64,000 nucleotides of DNA from Actinomycetes bacterium (GCA_023461275.1 JAEYMI010000081.1:29626-93625); one strand, 5' to 3'; shown: positions 1 through 8,641, numbered from the stretch's first letter. Notes: generated from the letters alone by a model not told the origin. Made by a program: numbers and translations.

Positions 1-31
1 GCGCATCGCGTCGCTCACGTCCAGTGGGCAT
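1..31 (-). CDS. Possible 5' end of murE (10 codons, partial)
   Basis: The minus strand has an ATG at 31 that stays open to the window edge. An AGGAG lies about 13 bases upstream, which is farther than ideal. A nearer GTG at 41 stops after eight codons, so the ATG is preferred. Position is the main argument: murE normally follows the division transpeptidase pbpB, which ends at 203. Ten residues are too few to recognise MurE, so this rests on synteny. The 170 bases between the two genes hold nothing else I can recognise. Confidence 0.3.
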   Translation of the reverse strand, partial: MPTGRERRDA

Positions 32-202
32 CCGTGGTCACCGTCTCCTAACTTCTTCGCGTCCACCGTGGTCGGCACTCAGCCAGACCAACTGGGATGC
101 TCAGTGGCACCGTGCTCGGCACTGATCTCCCGACGGGCCACCGTGGAATCGACATCACGATACCGTCAGCCCTACATCGGGCCCGGCACCGCCGCGCGAT
201 TG

Positions 203-2092
203 CTACCCCGCCTGCAGGACCATGCGTGGTGCCGGGCGCGGCGACATCGGCACCCGATCACGCTGCAGCATCCAGGCCGCGATCGTGGAGAACATCGGCG
301 CCGCGGACTGTCCGCCCGAGCCGTCGGAGCTGCGTCGCGGGTTGTCGAGCATGATCCCGACCACATACCGCGGATTGTCGGCCGGCGTGATCCCGGCGAA
401 GGTGATGTTGTAGCGCGAGTTGGAGTAGCACCCGCACGCCGGGTCCACCTGCTGTGCGGTACCGGTCTTGCCCGACACCTGGTACCCGGGCACGGCGGCC
501 TTGGAGCCGGTGCCCATCTGGACGCCCATCGGGTCGTTCTGGATCACCGCGCGGAACATGTCGCGCACGGTGGTCGCCGTCTGCGGGCTCACCACCCGGA
601 CACCGTCAGGACGGACGGATTTCTCCACGCTGTGGCCATCGCGCTGCTCGGAATCGATGATGCGGGGCGGAACACGAACGCCGTCGTTGGCGATGGCCTG
701 ATACATCCCCGCCATCTGCAGCAGGGTCATCGAGAGACCCTGTCCGATCGGGAGATTCGCGAATGAACCACCCGACCACTGCGAGAGGGCCGGAACCTCG
801 CCGGCGCTTTCGGCGGGTAGCCCGACGCCGGTGCGCTGCCCGAGGCCGAACCGGTTGACCATGTCGGCGAACCGTTCCTCACCGACCTGACGCGCCAGCA
901 TCAGCGTCCCCACGTTGGATGACTTACCGAAGATTCCGGTGGTGGTGTACGGCGCCACCGAGTGCGCCCACGCATCATTCACCGTGACGCCGGCCATCTG
1001 GATGCTGCCCGGCACCTGATGAACCTGACCAGGGGTGGTCAGTCCGTATTCGATGGCAGCCGATGCGGTGATGATCTTGTTGACCGATCCGGGTTCGAAC
1101 GGGGAGGTGACCGCCGAGTTGCCCAGGTCGACCTTGCCCTGCTCGTTCAGCGGCCGGGAGGCGTTGAAGGTGTTGTCGTTGGCCATCGCGAGCACCTCGC
1201 CGGTGTGGGCGTCGAGAACCACCGCCGACGCCGCGCGGGCGCCGGAGGCGTTCTTGGCCATCGCGACCTGCGACTGCACGAACCACTGAATGTCGGAGTC
1301 GATGGTCAGGCGGACGCTGGCCCCGTTGATGGCCGGGTGCACGTTACGAGTACTACCGGGGATGATGGCGCCGTCGGAGCCGCGGTCATAGGTGGTGGAC
1401 CCGTCGGTGCCGGCGAGGATGGAATCCATCGAGGCCTCGAGCCCGATCAGACCGTTGCCGTCGTAGTTGACGTCGCCGATGATGTTGGCCGCCAACGATC
1501 CACCCGGATAGAGGCGGATGCTCTGGGGGTCGGCGCCGACCTCCGGGTAGTCCTCGATGATCTTCGAGGCGACATCGGGGCTGACCGAACGCGCGAGATA
1601 GACGAAGGTCTCGTCGCTGCCGAGTTTCTTGCGGAGATCCTGTTCACTGATCGATCCGCCGAGCGCCGACGACACCCCCTTGGCGATCTCGTCGAGGCGC
1701 GTGTTGACATCGGGCAGGTCGGGCTTCTTGCGATGCTCGTCCTCGATCGACTTGCGAACGACCTTGGGCAGGAACGTCAATGCCCGCGCCTCGTCGGTGT
1801 AGGCCAACGGCCGGCCGTTGCGGTCGAGGATGGCCCCGCGTTTGGCGGTCAGCACTTTGGTGTACTCGCGTTGCTGCGCGGCCTGCGCCGACAACGAAGG
1901 CGCCTCGATGGTGTGCACCCACACCATCCGCAATGCCACAGCGACGACTGCCAGGATGACGACGGCACCGGCGATGCGGCTTCGGAACACAAACGCGTTG
2001 GACCCCATCGTCGGCGGCGGTTGCCGGCGTGCCGGTTGCCCTGATCGATCAGGGGCCCGGTCGCGAGGACGTTCGATGGTGGCGCGTGTCAT
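203..2092 (-). CDS. pbpB: Division-specific class B penicillin-binding protein (PbpB/FtsI)
   Basis: Septal peptidoglycan transpeptidase acting on the outer face of the membrane with FtsW and the divisome. The 629-residue protein has a basic, proline-rich cytoplasmic tail, one membrane anchor at about 40-58, a dimerisation region, and a transpeptidase domain carrying all three active-site motifs: SVNK at 336-339 (acylated serine), SSN at 391-393 and KTG at 542-544. Length and order fit mycobacterial PbpB. It is the last complete gene of the minus-strand mraZ-rsmH-ftsL-pbpB run, about 30 bases after the FtsL-like gene, so it should be cotranscribed and sensitive to MraZ. No motif is missing. 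Confidence 0.96.
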   Translation of the reverse strand: MTRATIERPRDRAPDRSGQPARRQPPPTMGSNAFVFRSRIAGAVVILAVVAVALRMVWVHTIEAPSLSAQAAQQREYTKVLTAKRGAILDRNGRPLAYTDEARALTFLPKVVRKSIEDEHRKKPDLPDVNTRLDEIAKGVSSALGGSISEQDLRKKLGSDETFVYLARSVSPDVASKIIEDYPEVGADPQSIRLYPGGSLAANIIGDVNYDGNGLIGLEASMDSILAGTDGSTTYDRGSDGAIIPGSTRNVHPAINGASVRLTIDSDIQWFVQSQVAMAKNASGARAASAVVLDAHTGEVLAMANDNTFNASRPLNEQGKVDLGNSAVTSPFEPGSVNKIITASAAIEYGLTTPGQVHQVPGSIQMAGVTVNDAWAHSVAPYTTTGIFGKSSNVGTLMLARQVGEERFADMVNRFGLGQRTGVGLPAESAGEVPALSQWSGGSFANLPIGQGLSMTLLQMAGMYQAIANDGVRVPPRIIDSEQRDGHSVEKSVRPDGVRVVSPQTATTVRDMFRAVIQNDPMGVQMGTGSKAAVPGYQVSGKTGTAQQVDPACGCYSNSRYNITFAGITPADNPRYVVGIMLDNPRRSSDGSGGQSAAPMFSTIAAWMLQRDRVPMSPRPAPRMVLQAG

Positions 2093-2122
2093 GGTTCCTC
2101 ATTGTTCACCGAATCCGGTGAC

Positions 2123-3052
2123 TCACCGGGAATTTCCGCCCGGCGGGTTGCCACCGGTATTCACCGCAGCGGGATCGGACGTGCCAGATGTGCTGGACGG
2201 CAGGACGTTCGGGTTGAGCGGTATGGCAGGCGCGGGGGCTGCGGGAGACGTTGCCGCCGACGGAGCCGATGGCGATGGTGCGGCCGGCGACGTCGCCGGA
2301 GCGGCTGGCTCCGAAGACCTGCCAGACTCCGAATTCGTTGTGGCACCCGAACTCTGGTCAGCTTCGGAGGCCTGGGGCGAGGACTCCGAACCTCCGGGCA
2401 GTCCGCGGGAATCGTCGACCTTGCTCTTGTCGATCTTCGATACCGGATCTGGCGCGTCGGACGGGTTGATGGTGCCCATCGGCTTACCCTGCGCGGGTTC
2501 GGGGTCGCCCACGATGCGACTTTTCCCGTTGGCTCCGACGATCATTCGCGCCGGGTCGCGGGCCGGGATCATGCCCAGGCGCGACGCCTTGTCGGACAAC
2601 TCGGGAGCCGAATCACCTGATTCGAAGTCACGCTTGAGCGAGTCACGACGGTCCATCAGCGACTGGTTCTCGGCACGCTCGACGCCGAGCCGGTAGGAGT
2701 CCTGCGCGGCTTTTGTGGACAGCAGCAGACTCAGCGCCAGACCGGCGACGAACAGCCCGATGACCGGGACGACGAAGGGCACCGACGTGACCCTCGAACG
2801 AAGACCGCGGCGACGCACTGACGGCGAGTGCCCTTGCACTGCAGAGGCTTTGCCCACACGCCGGACAGGTTCCTCGAGCCTCGGGTTCTTGGCCACACGA
2901 CGTCGCCGACGGTCGAGTGCGCGCTGTGCGGCCTTGGACCGCGTTGCCCGATCGGCCGGGGTCCTGCTGGGATCACGGCGCCGGCGCGTGGTACCGGTCC
3001 GCACACCGGTGGTGGCACCCTCTTCGATCCGGGTGTCGTCGAGTACGGTCAT
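2123..3052 (-). CDS. FtsL-like septum formation protein
   Basis: Predicted bitopic divisome protein of 309 residues. About 90 basic cytoplasmic residues, rich in Arg, Lys and Pro, come first. A single membrane helix follows at about 91-112, then an amphipathic, coiled-coil-like stretch rich in Glu, Asp, Arg and Leu, then a long Ser/Pro/Ala-rich tail. This layout and the position between rsmH and pbpB match the FtsL-like protein of Mycobacteriales (Rv2164c type). The ATG at 3052 overlaps the rsmH stop as TGATG and has GGAG six bases upstream, so it is preferred over the GTG just before it. Translation is probably coupled to rsmH. The low-complexity tail is much longer than in classical FtsL. 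Confidence 0.85.
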   Translation of the reverse strand: MTVLDDTRIEEGATTGVRTGTTRRRRDPSRTPADRATRSKAAQRALDRRRRRVAKNPRLEEPVRRVGKASAVQGHSPSVRRRGLRSRVTSVPFVVPVIGLFVAGLALSLLLSTKAAQDSYRLGVERAENQSLMDRRDSLKRDFESGDSAPELSDKASRLGMIPARDPARMIVGANGKSRIVGDPEPAQGKPMGTINPSDAPDPVSKIDKSKVDDSRGLPGGSESSPQASEADQSSGATTNSESGRSSEPAAPATSPAAPSPSAPSAATSPAAPAPAIPLNPNVLPSSTSGTSDPAAVNTGGNPPGGNSR

Positions 3053-4203
3053 CACCGACTCCTCTCGTCGACGCGTTCGATGACCCGCACCCGTACCGGC
3101 GCGGAACGTGAATTGGATTGCAGCTCTTGCTCATCGGCACGCTCGGCGCCCCGGGTTACCAGGCGGAACTCCGGTGCCGTACCCGGAAGCTCAACCGGAA
3201 GCCCCGGCGGGGACGTCGAGGTCGTCCGAACAGCGAACTCGCGCTTGACGATTCGATCCTCCAGTGACTGATAGCTCATCACCGCGACCCGGCCGCCGAC
3301 GCTGGTGGCATCCAAGGCGGCCGGCAATGCCGAATGCAAGGCGTCGAGTTCGTGATTGACCTCGATCCGCAACGCTTGAAAAGTGCGTTTGGCGGGGTGG
3401 CCACCGGTCCGTCGAGACGCCGCCGGGATGGCGTCATAAAGCAGGGCGACCAAGCGGGCGCTGGTGGTGAACGGCTCTTTCTCCCGTTCCCGCAGTACCG
3501 CCGAGGCGATACGCCCAGCGAAGCGCTCCTCGCCGTATTCCGAGAGCACACGTGCCAATTCGCCGTGCGAGTAGGTGTTGAGTACATCGGCGGCGGTCAT
3601 CTCGTCGTCGGAGTTCATCCGCATGTCGAGCGGTGCGTCGACGGCGTAGGCGAAGCCGCGGTCGGGTCGGTCGAGTTGCATCGATGACACCCCGAGGTCG
3701 AACAGTGCCGCGTCGATTGTCTCCACTCCCGCGTCGGCGAGCACTTCGGCCAGCCCGTCGAATCGTGCTTGGTGGAATGTCACCCGAGAACCGAAGGGCG
3801 CCAGACGTTCTCGCGCGATGTCGAGTGCCGAGGCATCACGATCGATACCGATGACCCGAACGGAGGCCGACGCGCGGAGCGCCAGTTCGGCGTGCCCACC
3901 CGCACCGAGCGTCGCGTCGACGAGAACCGGCGAGGGACCTTGCAAAGCGGGGACGATCAGTTCGATCATGCGCTCTGCCATGACCGGGATGTGACCGTGC
4001 TCGCCCGACGAGCGGCCGGGCAGCGAATCGTCGGCTGCGTTCACCGGCACGCTCCTCGCAGTGTGCATGACGTTGCGGCGTAAGCCCATTGCCGGAAGTC
4101 CTCCGGTGGGGCGAGGTCCCGACCCGGTCGCGAACCTGGCGTTGGGGAAGTACGCCAGGGTCGTGCCGGGTCGAGGCCTCGTCGCACCCGAAGCCTCGTT
4201 CAT
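3052..4203 (-). CDS. rsmH: 16S rRNA m4C1402 methyltransferase RsmH (MraW)
   Basis: Transfers a methyl group from S-adenosylmethionine to N4 of C1402 in the 16S rRNA P site. The 383-residue protein shows the MraW features: HIPVM near the start of the domain, the SAM loop GAGGH at about 100-104, FDLGVSSMQLDRPDRGFAY, and GGHPAKRTFQALRIEVN. I chose the ATG at 4203 because the N-terminal peptide TLAYFPNARF, which I recall from mycobacterial RsmH, is kept only with this start, and because AGGAG at the mraZ stop lies about 10 bases upstream. A second ATG at 4089, also with a good ribosome site, would give 345 residues. It is cotranscribed with mraZ. Confidence 0.95.
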   Translation of the reverse strand: MNEASGATRPRPGTTLAYFPNARFATGSGPRPTGGLPAMGLRRNVMHTARSVPVNAADDSLPGRSSGEHGHIPVMAERMIELIVPALQGPSPVLVDATLGAGGHAELALRASASVRVIGIDRDASALDIARERLAPFGSRVTFHQARFDGLAEVLADAGVETIDAALFDLGVSSMQLDRPDRGFAYAVDAPLDMRMNSDDEMTAADVLNTYSHGELARVLSEYGEERFAGRIASAVLREREKEPFTTSARLVALLYDAIPAASRRTGGHPAKRTFQALRIEVNHELDALHSALPAALDATSVGGRVAVMSYQSLEDRIVKREFAVRTTSTSPPGLPVELPGTAPEFRLVTRGAERADEQELQSNSRSAPVRVRVIERVDERSR

Positions 4204-4216
4204 GGTCCGCCGACTC

Positions 4217-4657
4217 CTACAGCATCGAGTCCAGAGCCGCCGAGCCGCCGGCCGAGAAGCCTTCCAGCCCTTCGTTCTGGTACTCCTGCCAGGCCTCTGC
4301 GTTCCAGATCTCCAAATGGTCGAACACACCGGTCACCACGCACTCCTTGGTGAGACCCGCGTAATCGCGGTGCTCAACCGGGAGGGAGATCCGCCCCTGT
4401 GCGTCGGGTCGCTGATCGCTGACCGACGCAAAGAAGACACGAGCGAAGGACCGGGCTTCCGGATTGTTGCGCGACGCCTCTTGGATTCGAGCGGCGATCC
4501 GATCGAACTCCTCCAAGCCGTACACCGCCAGGCAGCGATCTTGTCCTTTTGTGACCATCACGCCTCCTGCCAGTACGTCGCGAAACTTTGCGGGCAGCGT
4601 CAGCCGCCCTTTGTCGTCCAATTTGGGCGTGAAGGTGCCGACAAGCCTCGCGGACAT
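4217..4657 (-). CDS. mraZ: Transcriptional regulator MraZ
   Basis: First gene of the division and cell-wall cluster. The product has two SpoVT/AbrB-like MraZ repeats, forms ring oligomers and represses its own operon by binding GTGG/TGGG direct repeats. The 146-residue sequence is typical: FTPKLDDKGRLTLPAKFRD in the first half and DAQGRISLPVEHRDYAGL in the second. An AGGAGGTG lies just upstream of the ATG. The operator array is visible 56-110 bases upstream (4713-4767), so autoregulation is very likely. Confidence 0.96.
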   Translation of the reverse strand: MSARLVGTFTPKLDDKGRLTLPAKFRDVLAGGVMVTKGQDRCLAVYGLEEFDRIAARIQEASRNNPEARSFARVFFASVSDQRPDAQGRISLPVEHRDYAGLTKECVVTGVFDHLEIWNAEAWQEYQNEGLEGFSAGGSAALDSML

Positions 4658-4712
4658 GTCGCACCTCCTGGCCCCTGGTAGCGAAGTTCCGGTTCCTCAC
4701 TCCCAGTGACAG

Positions 4713-4767
4713 CCACATTACCCCACTTTCCCCCACATGCCACCACTTGGATTCCACTTTCCTCCAC
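4713..4767 (-). promoter_or_regulatory. MraZ-box array upstream of mraZ
   Basis: On the minus strand GTGG recurs six times, with complements (CCAC) starting at 4713, 4723, 4733, 4743, 4754 and 4764. That is a 10-bp repeat with one 11-bp step, one copy per helical turn, as expected for the ring-shaped MraZ repressor. The 468-bp gap 4658-5125 also holds the direct repeat CGTGCGTGTC at 4802 and 4824 (22 bp apart), a second GTGG array on the other strand (4907-4953) and a terminator (4976-5002). I could not place a convincing -10 for the mraZ promoter. Confidence 0.85.
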
Positions 4768-4906
4768 CAGACTGCATTACCGCAGGTAAAACACCTCTTT
4801 TCGTGCGTGTCGCTCCGCCAGTCCGTGCGTGTCAATGACGACGGACGTGTGTCGAATGGTGCTGCAGTGACGCAGAACAGCTGGTGAGGTGGACTGCTAC
4901 AGGGCG

Positions 4907-4953
4907 GTGGGGCGAAATGGGGATCTGAGTGGGGCAAAGTGGGGCCCGAGTGG
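4907..4953 (+). promoter_or_regulatory. Second, oppositely oriented GTGG array
   Basis: GTGG on the plus strand starts at 4907, 4929, 4939 and 4950, with a near match ATGG at 4917. The spacing of 10-12 bp mirrors the MraZ array 150 bp away but points the other way. No plus-strand gene follows it. It could be an auxiliary MraZ site allowing looping, a control for an unannotated divergent transcript, or a remnant of duplication. Confidence 0.5.
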
Positions 4954-4975
4954 AAGATCGCCTTGCGCAACAAAA

Positions 4976-5002
4976 AACCGCACACCGTTGCGGTGTGCGG
5001 TT
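4976..5002 (-). terminator. Rho-independent terminator of the DUF3040 gene
   Basis: A perfect 11-bp stem (AACCGCACACC and its complement) with a 5-base loop is followed on the minus strand by six U residues. It lies about 120 bases downstream of the DUF3040 stop codon, in the right orientation to end that transcript before the mraZ promoter region. Confidence 0.85.
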
Positions 5003-5125
5003 CAGCCCCAGACGCGGGGTCAGTCAGGACGCCATGTCAGCCCGGAGTATGTCGGCTCAGGATCGAATCAGCCCAATTGGTCGAGCACGGAAGCAGTGCC
5101 GGCGCGACGATCGCGCGGCACGACG

Positions 5126-5515
5126 TCACTGCTGGTCGAAGCGGCGGTTGAATCGCTCTTCCATGCGCTCGGAAAACTTGCGCTTCGGCGCGCTCTGCCG
5201 AGTGGTCTTCGACGACAGGTCGGTGACGCCGGCCTTGACGCCACTACCCCACAGGGCCAGCAGTCCGGCGGCGAACATCACCAGGAATCCGACCAGACTG
5301 ATGATCGGGAAACCTCCGACGCGCACGTCGACGATCAGTCCGCCGATCAACAGCACCAGGCCGATGACGAAGATCGCGACGGCCTGAAGGCGACGTCGTC
5401 CGGTGGGCCGACCGAGGCGTCGACTCTTGACACTCGACGCGAACTTGGGGTCCTCGGCATACAGAGCGCTTTCGATCTGTTCGAGCATGCGCTGCTCGTG
5501 CTCCGAAAGTGGCAC
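5126..5515 (-). CDS. DUF3040 membrane protein
   Basis: Conserved actinobacterial protein of 129 residues (Rv2169c type), function unknown. It begins with the family signature MPLSEHEQRMLEQIE, has two membrane segments at about 48-66 and 70-90, and ends in a basic tail rich in Arg and Lys. The GTG start has GGAGGG a few bases upstream. It sits upstream of mraZ on the same strand but is separated from it by its own terminator, so it is probably a single-gene unit. The steady association with the division cluster suggests an envelope role, which is inference only. Confidence 0.88.
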   Translation of the reverse strand: MPLSEHEQRMLEQIESALYAEDPKFASSVKSRRLGRPTGRRRLQAVAIFVIGLVLLIGGLIVDVRVGGFPIISLVGFLVMFAAGLLALWGSGVKAGVTDLSSKTTRQSAPKRKFSERMEERFNRRFDQQ

Positions 5516-5657
5516 CGACCCTCCTTACTACGACTCGCCAGATGCCGCGGAGTGCGGCCTCTTCCGACAATGATACGAGGTGATCGATCCGGCGACCACC
5601 ATTACCCGAGGTTGAGTCGGATCGTTGACCGACTCCGACGCCTTCCGATCCGACGAT

Positions 5658-6113
5658 TCATGCCGTCCGGTCCGCATGAGCGAGCTGATGCGCCAATTTC
5701 CCCTGCTCATAGGCGATCACGATCTGTTCGGCGTCATCAAGGAAATCCAACACAGTCTCGCGCATCACAGTCACCTGGCCGGGATCGACCGATCGCCGGA
5801 TGCCCGCCTCGATGTCCATTCGCATGGTCGACAGTCGCGCGAAATGCGCAGCCTGGTCGGCCAGAGCCGGAATGGTCGCGGCGATCCGCGCCCACGCGCT
5901 GCGCGAGTTGCGCCGCCGGGACGGACGTGTCGGGATCTCATACATCGCCAGCGCCGCACCCGCGGCCCGCAGCGCGGTGAGGTAGAACTGCCGGAAGCGC
6001 TCTGCGTCGTCGGGCACCGAATCGGCATTGTCGAACAGAAGATGGGCACGCTCGAGTAGGTCTCGACCACGGGTGACGACCAATGGATCGATGGTGATCG
6101 TTGACGTGTTCAT
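5658..6113 (-). CDS. SAV_6107-family HEPN domain protein
   Basis: Helical 151-residue protein matching the SAV_6107-type HEPN family as I recall it (RARELLxxA-like start, FRQFYLTALRAAGAAL, later DFLDDAEQIV). HEPN domains are often RNases or partners of nucleotidyltransferases, but I see no RX4-6H catalytic motif, so a binding or scaffold role is more likely. The ATG at 6113 has a very strong AGAGGAGGTG ribosome site; longer in-frame starts at 6251 and 6302 lack one. A near-consensus promoter and a perfect LexA box lie 138-189 bases upstream, so SOS induction is predicted. The leader of about 150 bases is unusually long. Confidence 0.8.
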   Translation of the reverse strand: MNTSTITIDPLVVTRGRDLLERAHLLFDNADSVPDDAERFRQFYLTALRAAGAALAMYEIPTRPSRRRNSRSAWARIAATIPALADQAAHFARLSTMRMDIEAGIRRSVDPGQVTVMRETVLDFLDDAEQIVIAYEQGKLAHQLAHADRTA

Positions 6114-6250
6114 GGCACCTCCTCTGAGATGTACTGGCCTGACTTTCACCAGGTAGAACACGATCCGGCGACAAACGCTTCCCGTCGTCGGTCGCCGGAC
6201 CGCGTGGAGTCGGCTGGGTGTGCGTGCAACAGCTTGCGGAGGCCGGTTCA

Positions 6251-6266
6251 TCGAACACCCGTTCGA
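6251..6266. promoter_or_regulatory. Perfect LexA (SOS) box
   Basis: TCGAACACCCGTTCGA is a full match to the actinobacterial LexA palindrome TCGAAC-N4-GTTCGA. It lies between the divergent HEPN and GNAT genes, just downstream of a minus-strand -10 element, where a bound repressor would cover the transcription start. Control of the HEPN gene is therefore better supported than control of the GNAT gene. Confidence 0.85.
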
Positions 6267-6273
6267 CACGTTC

Positions 6274-6302
6274 AATATAGCTAGCGCGGACCCAACCTTC
6301 AA
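6274..6302 (-). promoter_or_regulatory. SigA-type promoter for the HEPN gene
   Basis: On the minus strand TTGAAG (6297-6302) and TATATT (6274-6279) are separated by exactly 17 bases, close to the housekeeping consensus. The predicted start falls near 6267, at the edge of the LexA box. The rest of the 6114-6386 gap shows no further gene. Confidence 0.65.
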
Positions 6303-6386
6303 GATGTAGGGCCACGCTGTGCATCATTCGGCGTGTCGCGTCCGGCGCACCCGATCACGACGGGAAGCAGAGAGCTCGAGCGTTCG

Positions 6387-7052
6387 GTGACCATCCGCCT
6401 GATCAACCTGACCGGGCAGGACGCCCATGTCTGGCTTGGTCCTGCGCTGCACATTTATGTGACGGCCATGGACTACCCCCGCGGAACCGAGGCGCATCGC
6501 GCCAATCTGTGGCGAGAACACATCCGGCGGCCCGGATGGCGGGCGGTCGGCGCGGTGGAGACCACCACCGGTGCGGCGTCGGGTACGGCCGGACCGCCGG
6601 CGGTGTCGGAGCACGAGGTGCTCCTCGGCATCGCCTACGGCTATCACGGCGCCGGCGACCAGTGGTGGAATCAGCAATTGCGCTCCGGACTCCGTCAGGC
6701 CGGATGCGACGCCGCCACCATCAACCGCGTCACCACCGACTATTTCGAACTCACCGAACTCCACGTGTATCCCTCCGCACAGAACCGGGGTATCGGACGG
6801 GCACTGCTGACGCGACTACTCGCCGACCGCCCCGAGAGCCAGGTACTGCTCTCGACACCGGAAACTCACGCCGAGAGCAATCGAGCGTGGTCGCTCTATC
6901 GGCGGATGGGCTTCACCGATGTGCTCCGGAATTTCACCTTCACCGGCGACCCACGCCCGTTCGCCTTCCTCGGCCGGCAGCTCCCCCTGCCCGAGATCCC
7001 ACTGCCTAAACCATCGCAGCCCGAAACATCGCAGCCCGAAACACCGGCATGA
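6387..7052 (+). CDS. GNAT-family N-acetyltransferase (Rv2170 type)
   Basis: Acetyl-CoA-dependent acetyltransferase. The acetyl-CoA loop is visible as QNRGIGRALLTRLL, preceded by the beta-strand ELTELHVYP, and the C-terminal part has NRAWSLYRRMGF. It resembles M. tuberculosis Rv2170, reported as a lysine acetyltransferase, in sequence and in position next to DUF3040. The GTG at 6387 (VTIRLINL) aligns with that protein's start and gives 221 residues; a GTG at 6333 would add 18. The C-terminus ends in a short SQPET repeat. The stop overlaps the next gene by ATGA, so the two are probably translationally coupled. Confidence 0.87.
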   Translation: MTIRLINLTGQDAHVWLGPALHIYVTAMDYPRGTEAHRANLWREHIRRPGWRAVGAVETTTGAASGTAGPPAVSEHEVLLGIAYGYHGAGDQWWNQQLRSGLRQAGCDAATINRVTTDYFELTELHVYPSAQNRGIGRALLTRLLADRPESQVLLSTPETHAESNRAWSLYRRMGFTDVLRNFTFTGDPRPFAFLGRQLPLPEIPLPKPSQPETSQPETPA

Positions 7053-8641
7053 TCGATGCGATCGTGATCGGGTCCGGTCACAACGGCCTGATCGCGGCGG
7101 CCTACCTCGCCCAGGCCGGACGCGAGGTGATGGTGATCGAACGCGACGAGGTACCCGGCGGAGCGGTCTCGACCGTCGAACGCTTTCCCGGTTATCGGGT
7201 CGACCGCGGGTCGTCGGCGCATCTGATGATCCGACACTCGGGGATCATCGACGAACTCGACCTGCACCGCCACGGCCTGCGCTATCTCGATTGTGATCCG
7301 TGGGGCTTCGCCCCGGCCACCGACGAGGGTGGCCCGATCATCTTCCGCACCGACCTCGACGCCACCTGCACATCCATCGAAAAGTCCTGCGGCGCCGCCG
7401 ATGCCGATGCCTACCGGCGGTTCGTCGCCCAGTGGGGACCGCGCTCGCGTGCCGTCATGCGCTCGTTCTACGGACCGGTCACACCCGGACGCTTCAGCCG
7501 CGTCTTCGGTGGTCTGGGCCGCACCGCCACATCAGGCCGGCGCGGCGTCGTCGGAAAACGGGCCGGCGCGTTGCTGTCGGTCTCGCAGGACCTGATGCTC
7601 TCCGGGGATGCGCTACTCGACCGGTGGTTCACCTCCGAACGTCTCAAGGCCGCGCTGTCCTGGTTCGGCGCACAATCGGGACCACCCATGTCGGCTCCCG
7701 GCACCGCACCGATGGTCGGGTTCGCGGCACTGATGCACGACATCCCGCCCGGGCGGGCCGTCGGTGGCAGCGGGGCACTCACCGAGGCATTGCTCGCCCG
7801 GCTCGACGCCGACGGCGCGCGGGTCCAGCTGGGTAGTGGCGCGGTCTCGATGTCGCCGTCCGGCGATCACTGGGTGGTGGTCGACGCCGACGGTCGACGA
7901 CACGCCGCACGCACGGTGATCAGCGCCGCTCACGTGCTGACGACCCTGGATCTGCTCGAGGCCGGCGGATACGACGCCGCAGCCCTCGACCGGTGGCGCC
8001 GCGAGGTCGTCGTCGGCAACGGCATCGGTATGGCATGCCGGTTCGCCACCAACGCGCTGCCGCACTACCCGGACCTGCCGTCGGATCTACCCGCGCACGG
8101 CGTTCACTCGGCGTTGGGACTGCTGGTGACCGATCGCGCGGACCTTCACCGCGCCTATGCCGCCGCCGCGGTCGGTGAGCTGCCACCGCGTCCGGCGTGC
8201 CTGCCGATGAGTTTCTCCGCACTCGACGAGACCCTCGCGCCGGCGGGCGCGCATCTGATCACCGTCTGGTCGCAATGGCATCCGTATCGTCTTGCCGACG
8301 ACCGCTCGTGGCCGGCCGCCACCGTCGAGGCAGTCGACGCCATCTGCGCCGAAATCGACCGTCATGCACCAGGTTTCACCGACAGCATCATCCACCGGCA
8401 CATCCAGACCCCCGACCTGCTGGAGTCCGAACTCGGCCTGATCGGCGGGAACATCATGCACGTGGAGATGAGCATCGACCAGATGTTCATGTGGCGACCG
8501 CACCCGGATCTGTCGAATCATCGGGTTCCCGGTGCCGACGGGCTCATCCTGGCCGGCGCCTCAACCCACCCCGGTGGTGGGGTCACCGGTGCCAGCGGAC
8601 GGATTGCCGCCGCAATCGCCCTGCGCCGCGACCGGCGCTGA
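7049..8641 (+). CDS. CrtI-like FAD-dependent oxidoreductase
   Basis: Flavoprotein of 530 residues in the phytoene desaturase/amine oxidase-like superfamily. The N-terminal dinucleotide-binding motif is GSGHNGLIAAAYLAQAG, followed by ERDEVPGGAVSTVE; the C-terminal FAD motif is GLILAGASTHPGGGVTG. The nearest general type is the NAD(P)/FAD oxidoreductase often annotated as phytoene dehydrogenase-like or PYROXD2-like; the substrate cannot be read from sequence. It overlaps the GNAT gene by four bases. I do not recall this gene at this position in M. tuberculosis, so it looks like an insertion into the conserved order. Confidence 0.82.
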   Translation: MIDAIVIGSGHNGLIAAAYLAQAGREVMVIERDEVPGGAVSTVERFPGYRVDRGSSAHLMIRHSGIIDELDLHRHGLRYLDCDPWGFAPATDEGGPIIFRTDLDATCTSIEKSCGAADADAYRRFVAQWGPRSRAVMRSFYGPVTPGRFSRVFGGLGRTATSGRRGVVGKRAGALLSVSQDLMLSGDALLDRWFTSERLKAALSWFGAQSGPPMSAPGTAPMVGFAALMHDIPPGRAVGGSGALTEALLARLDADGARVQLGSGAVSMSPSGDHWVVVDADGRRHAARTVISAAHVLTTLDLLEAGGYDAAALDRWRREVVVGNGIGMACRFATNALPHYPDLPSDLPAHGVHSALGLLVTDRADLHRAYAAAAVGELPPRPACLPMSFSALDETLAPAGAHLITVWSQWHPYRLADDRSWPAATVEAVDAICAEIDRHAPGFTDSIIHRHIQTPDLLESELGLIGGNIMHVEMSIDQMFMWRPHPDLSNHRVPGADGLILAGASTHPGGGVTGASGRIAAAIALRRDRR

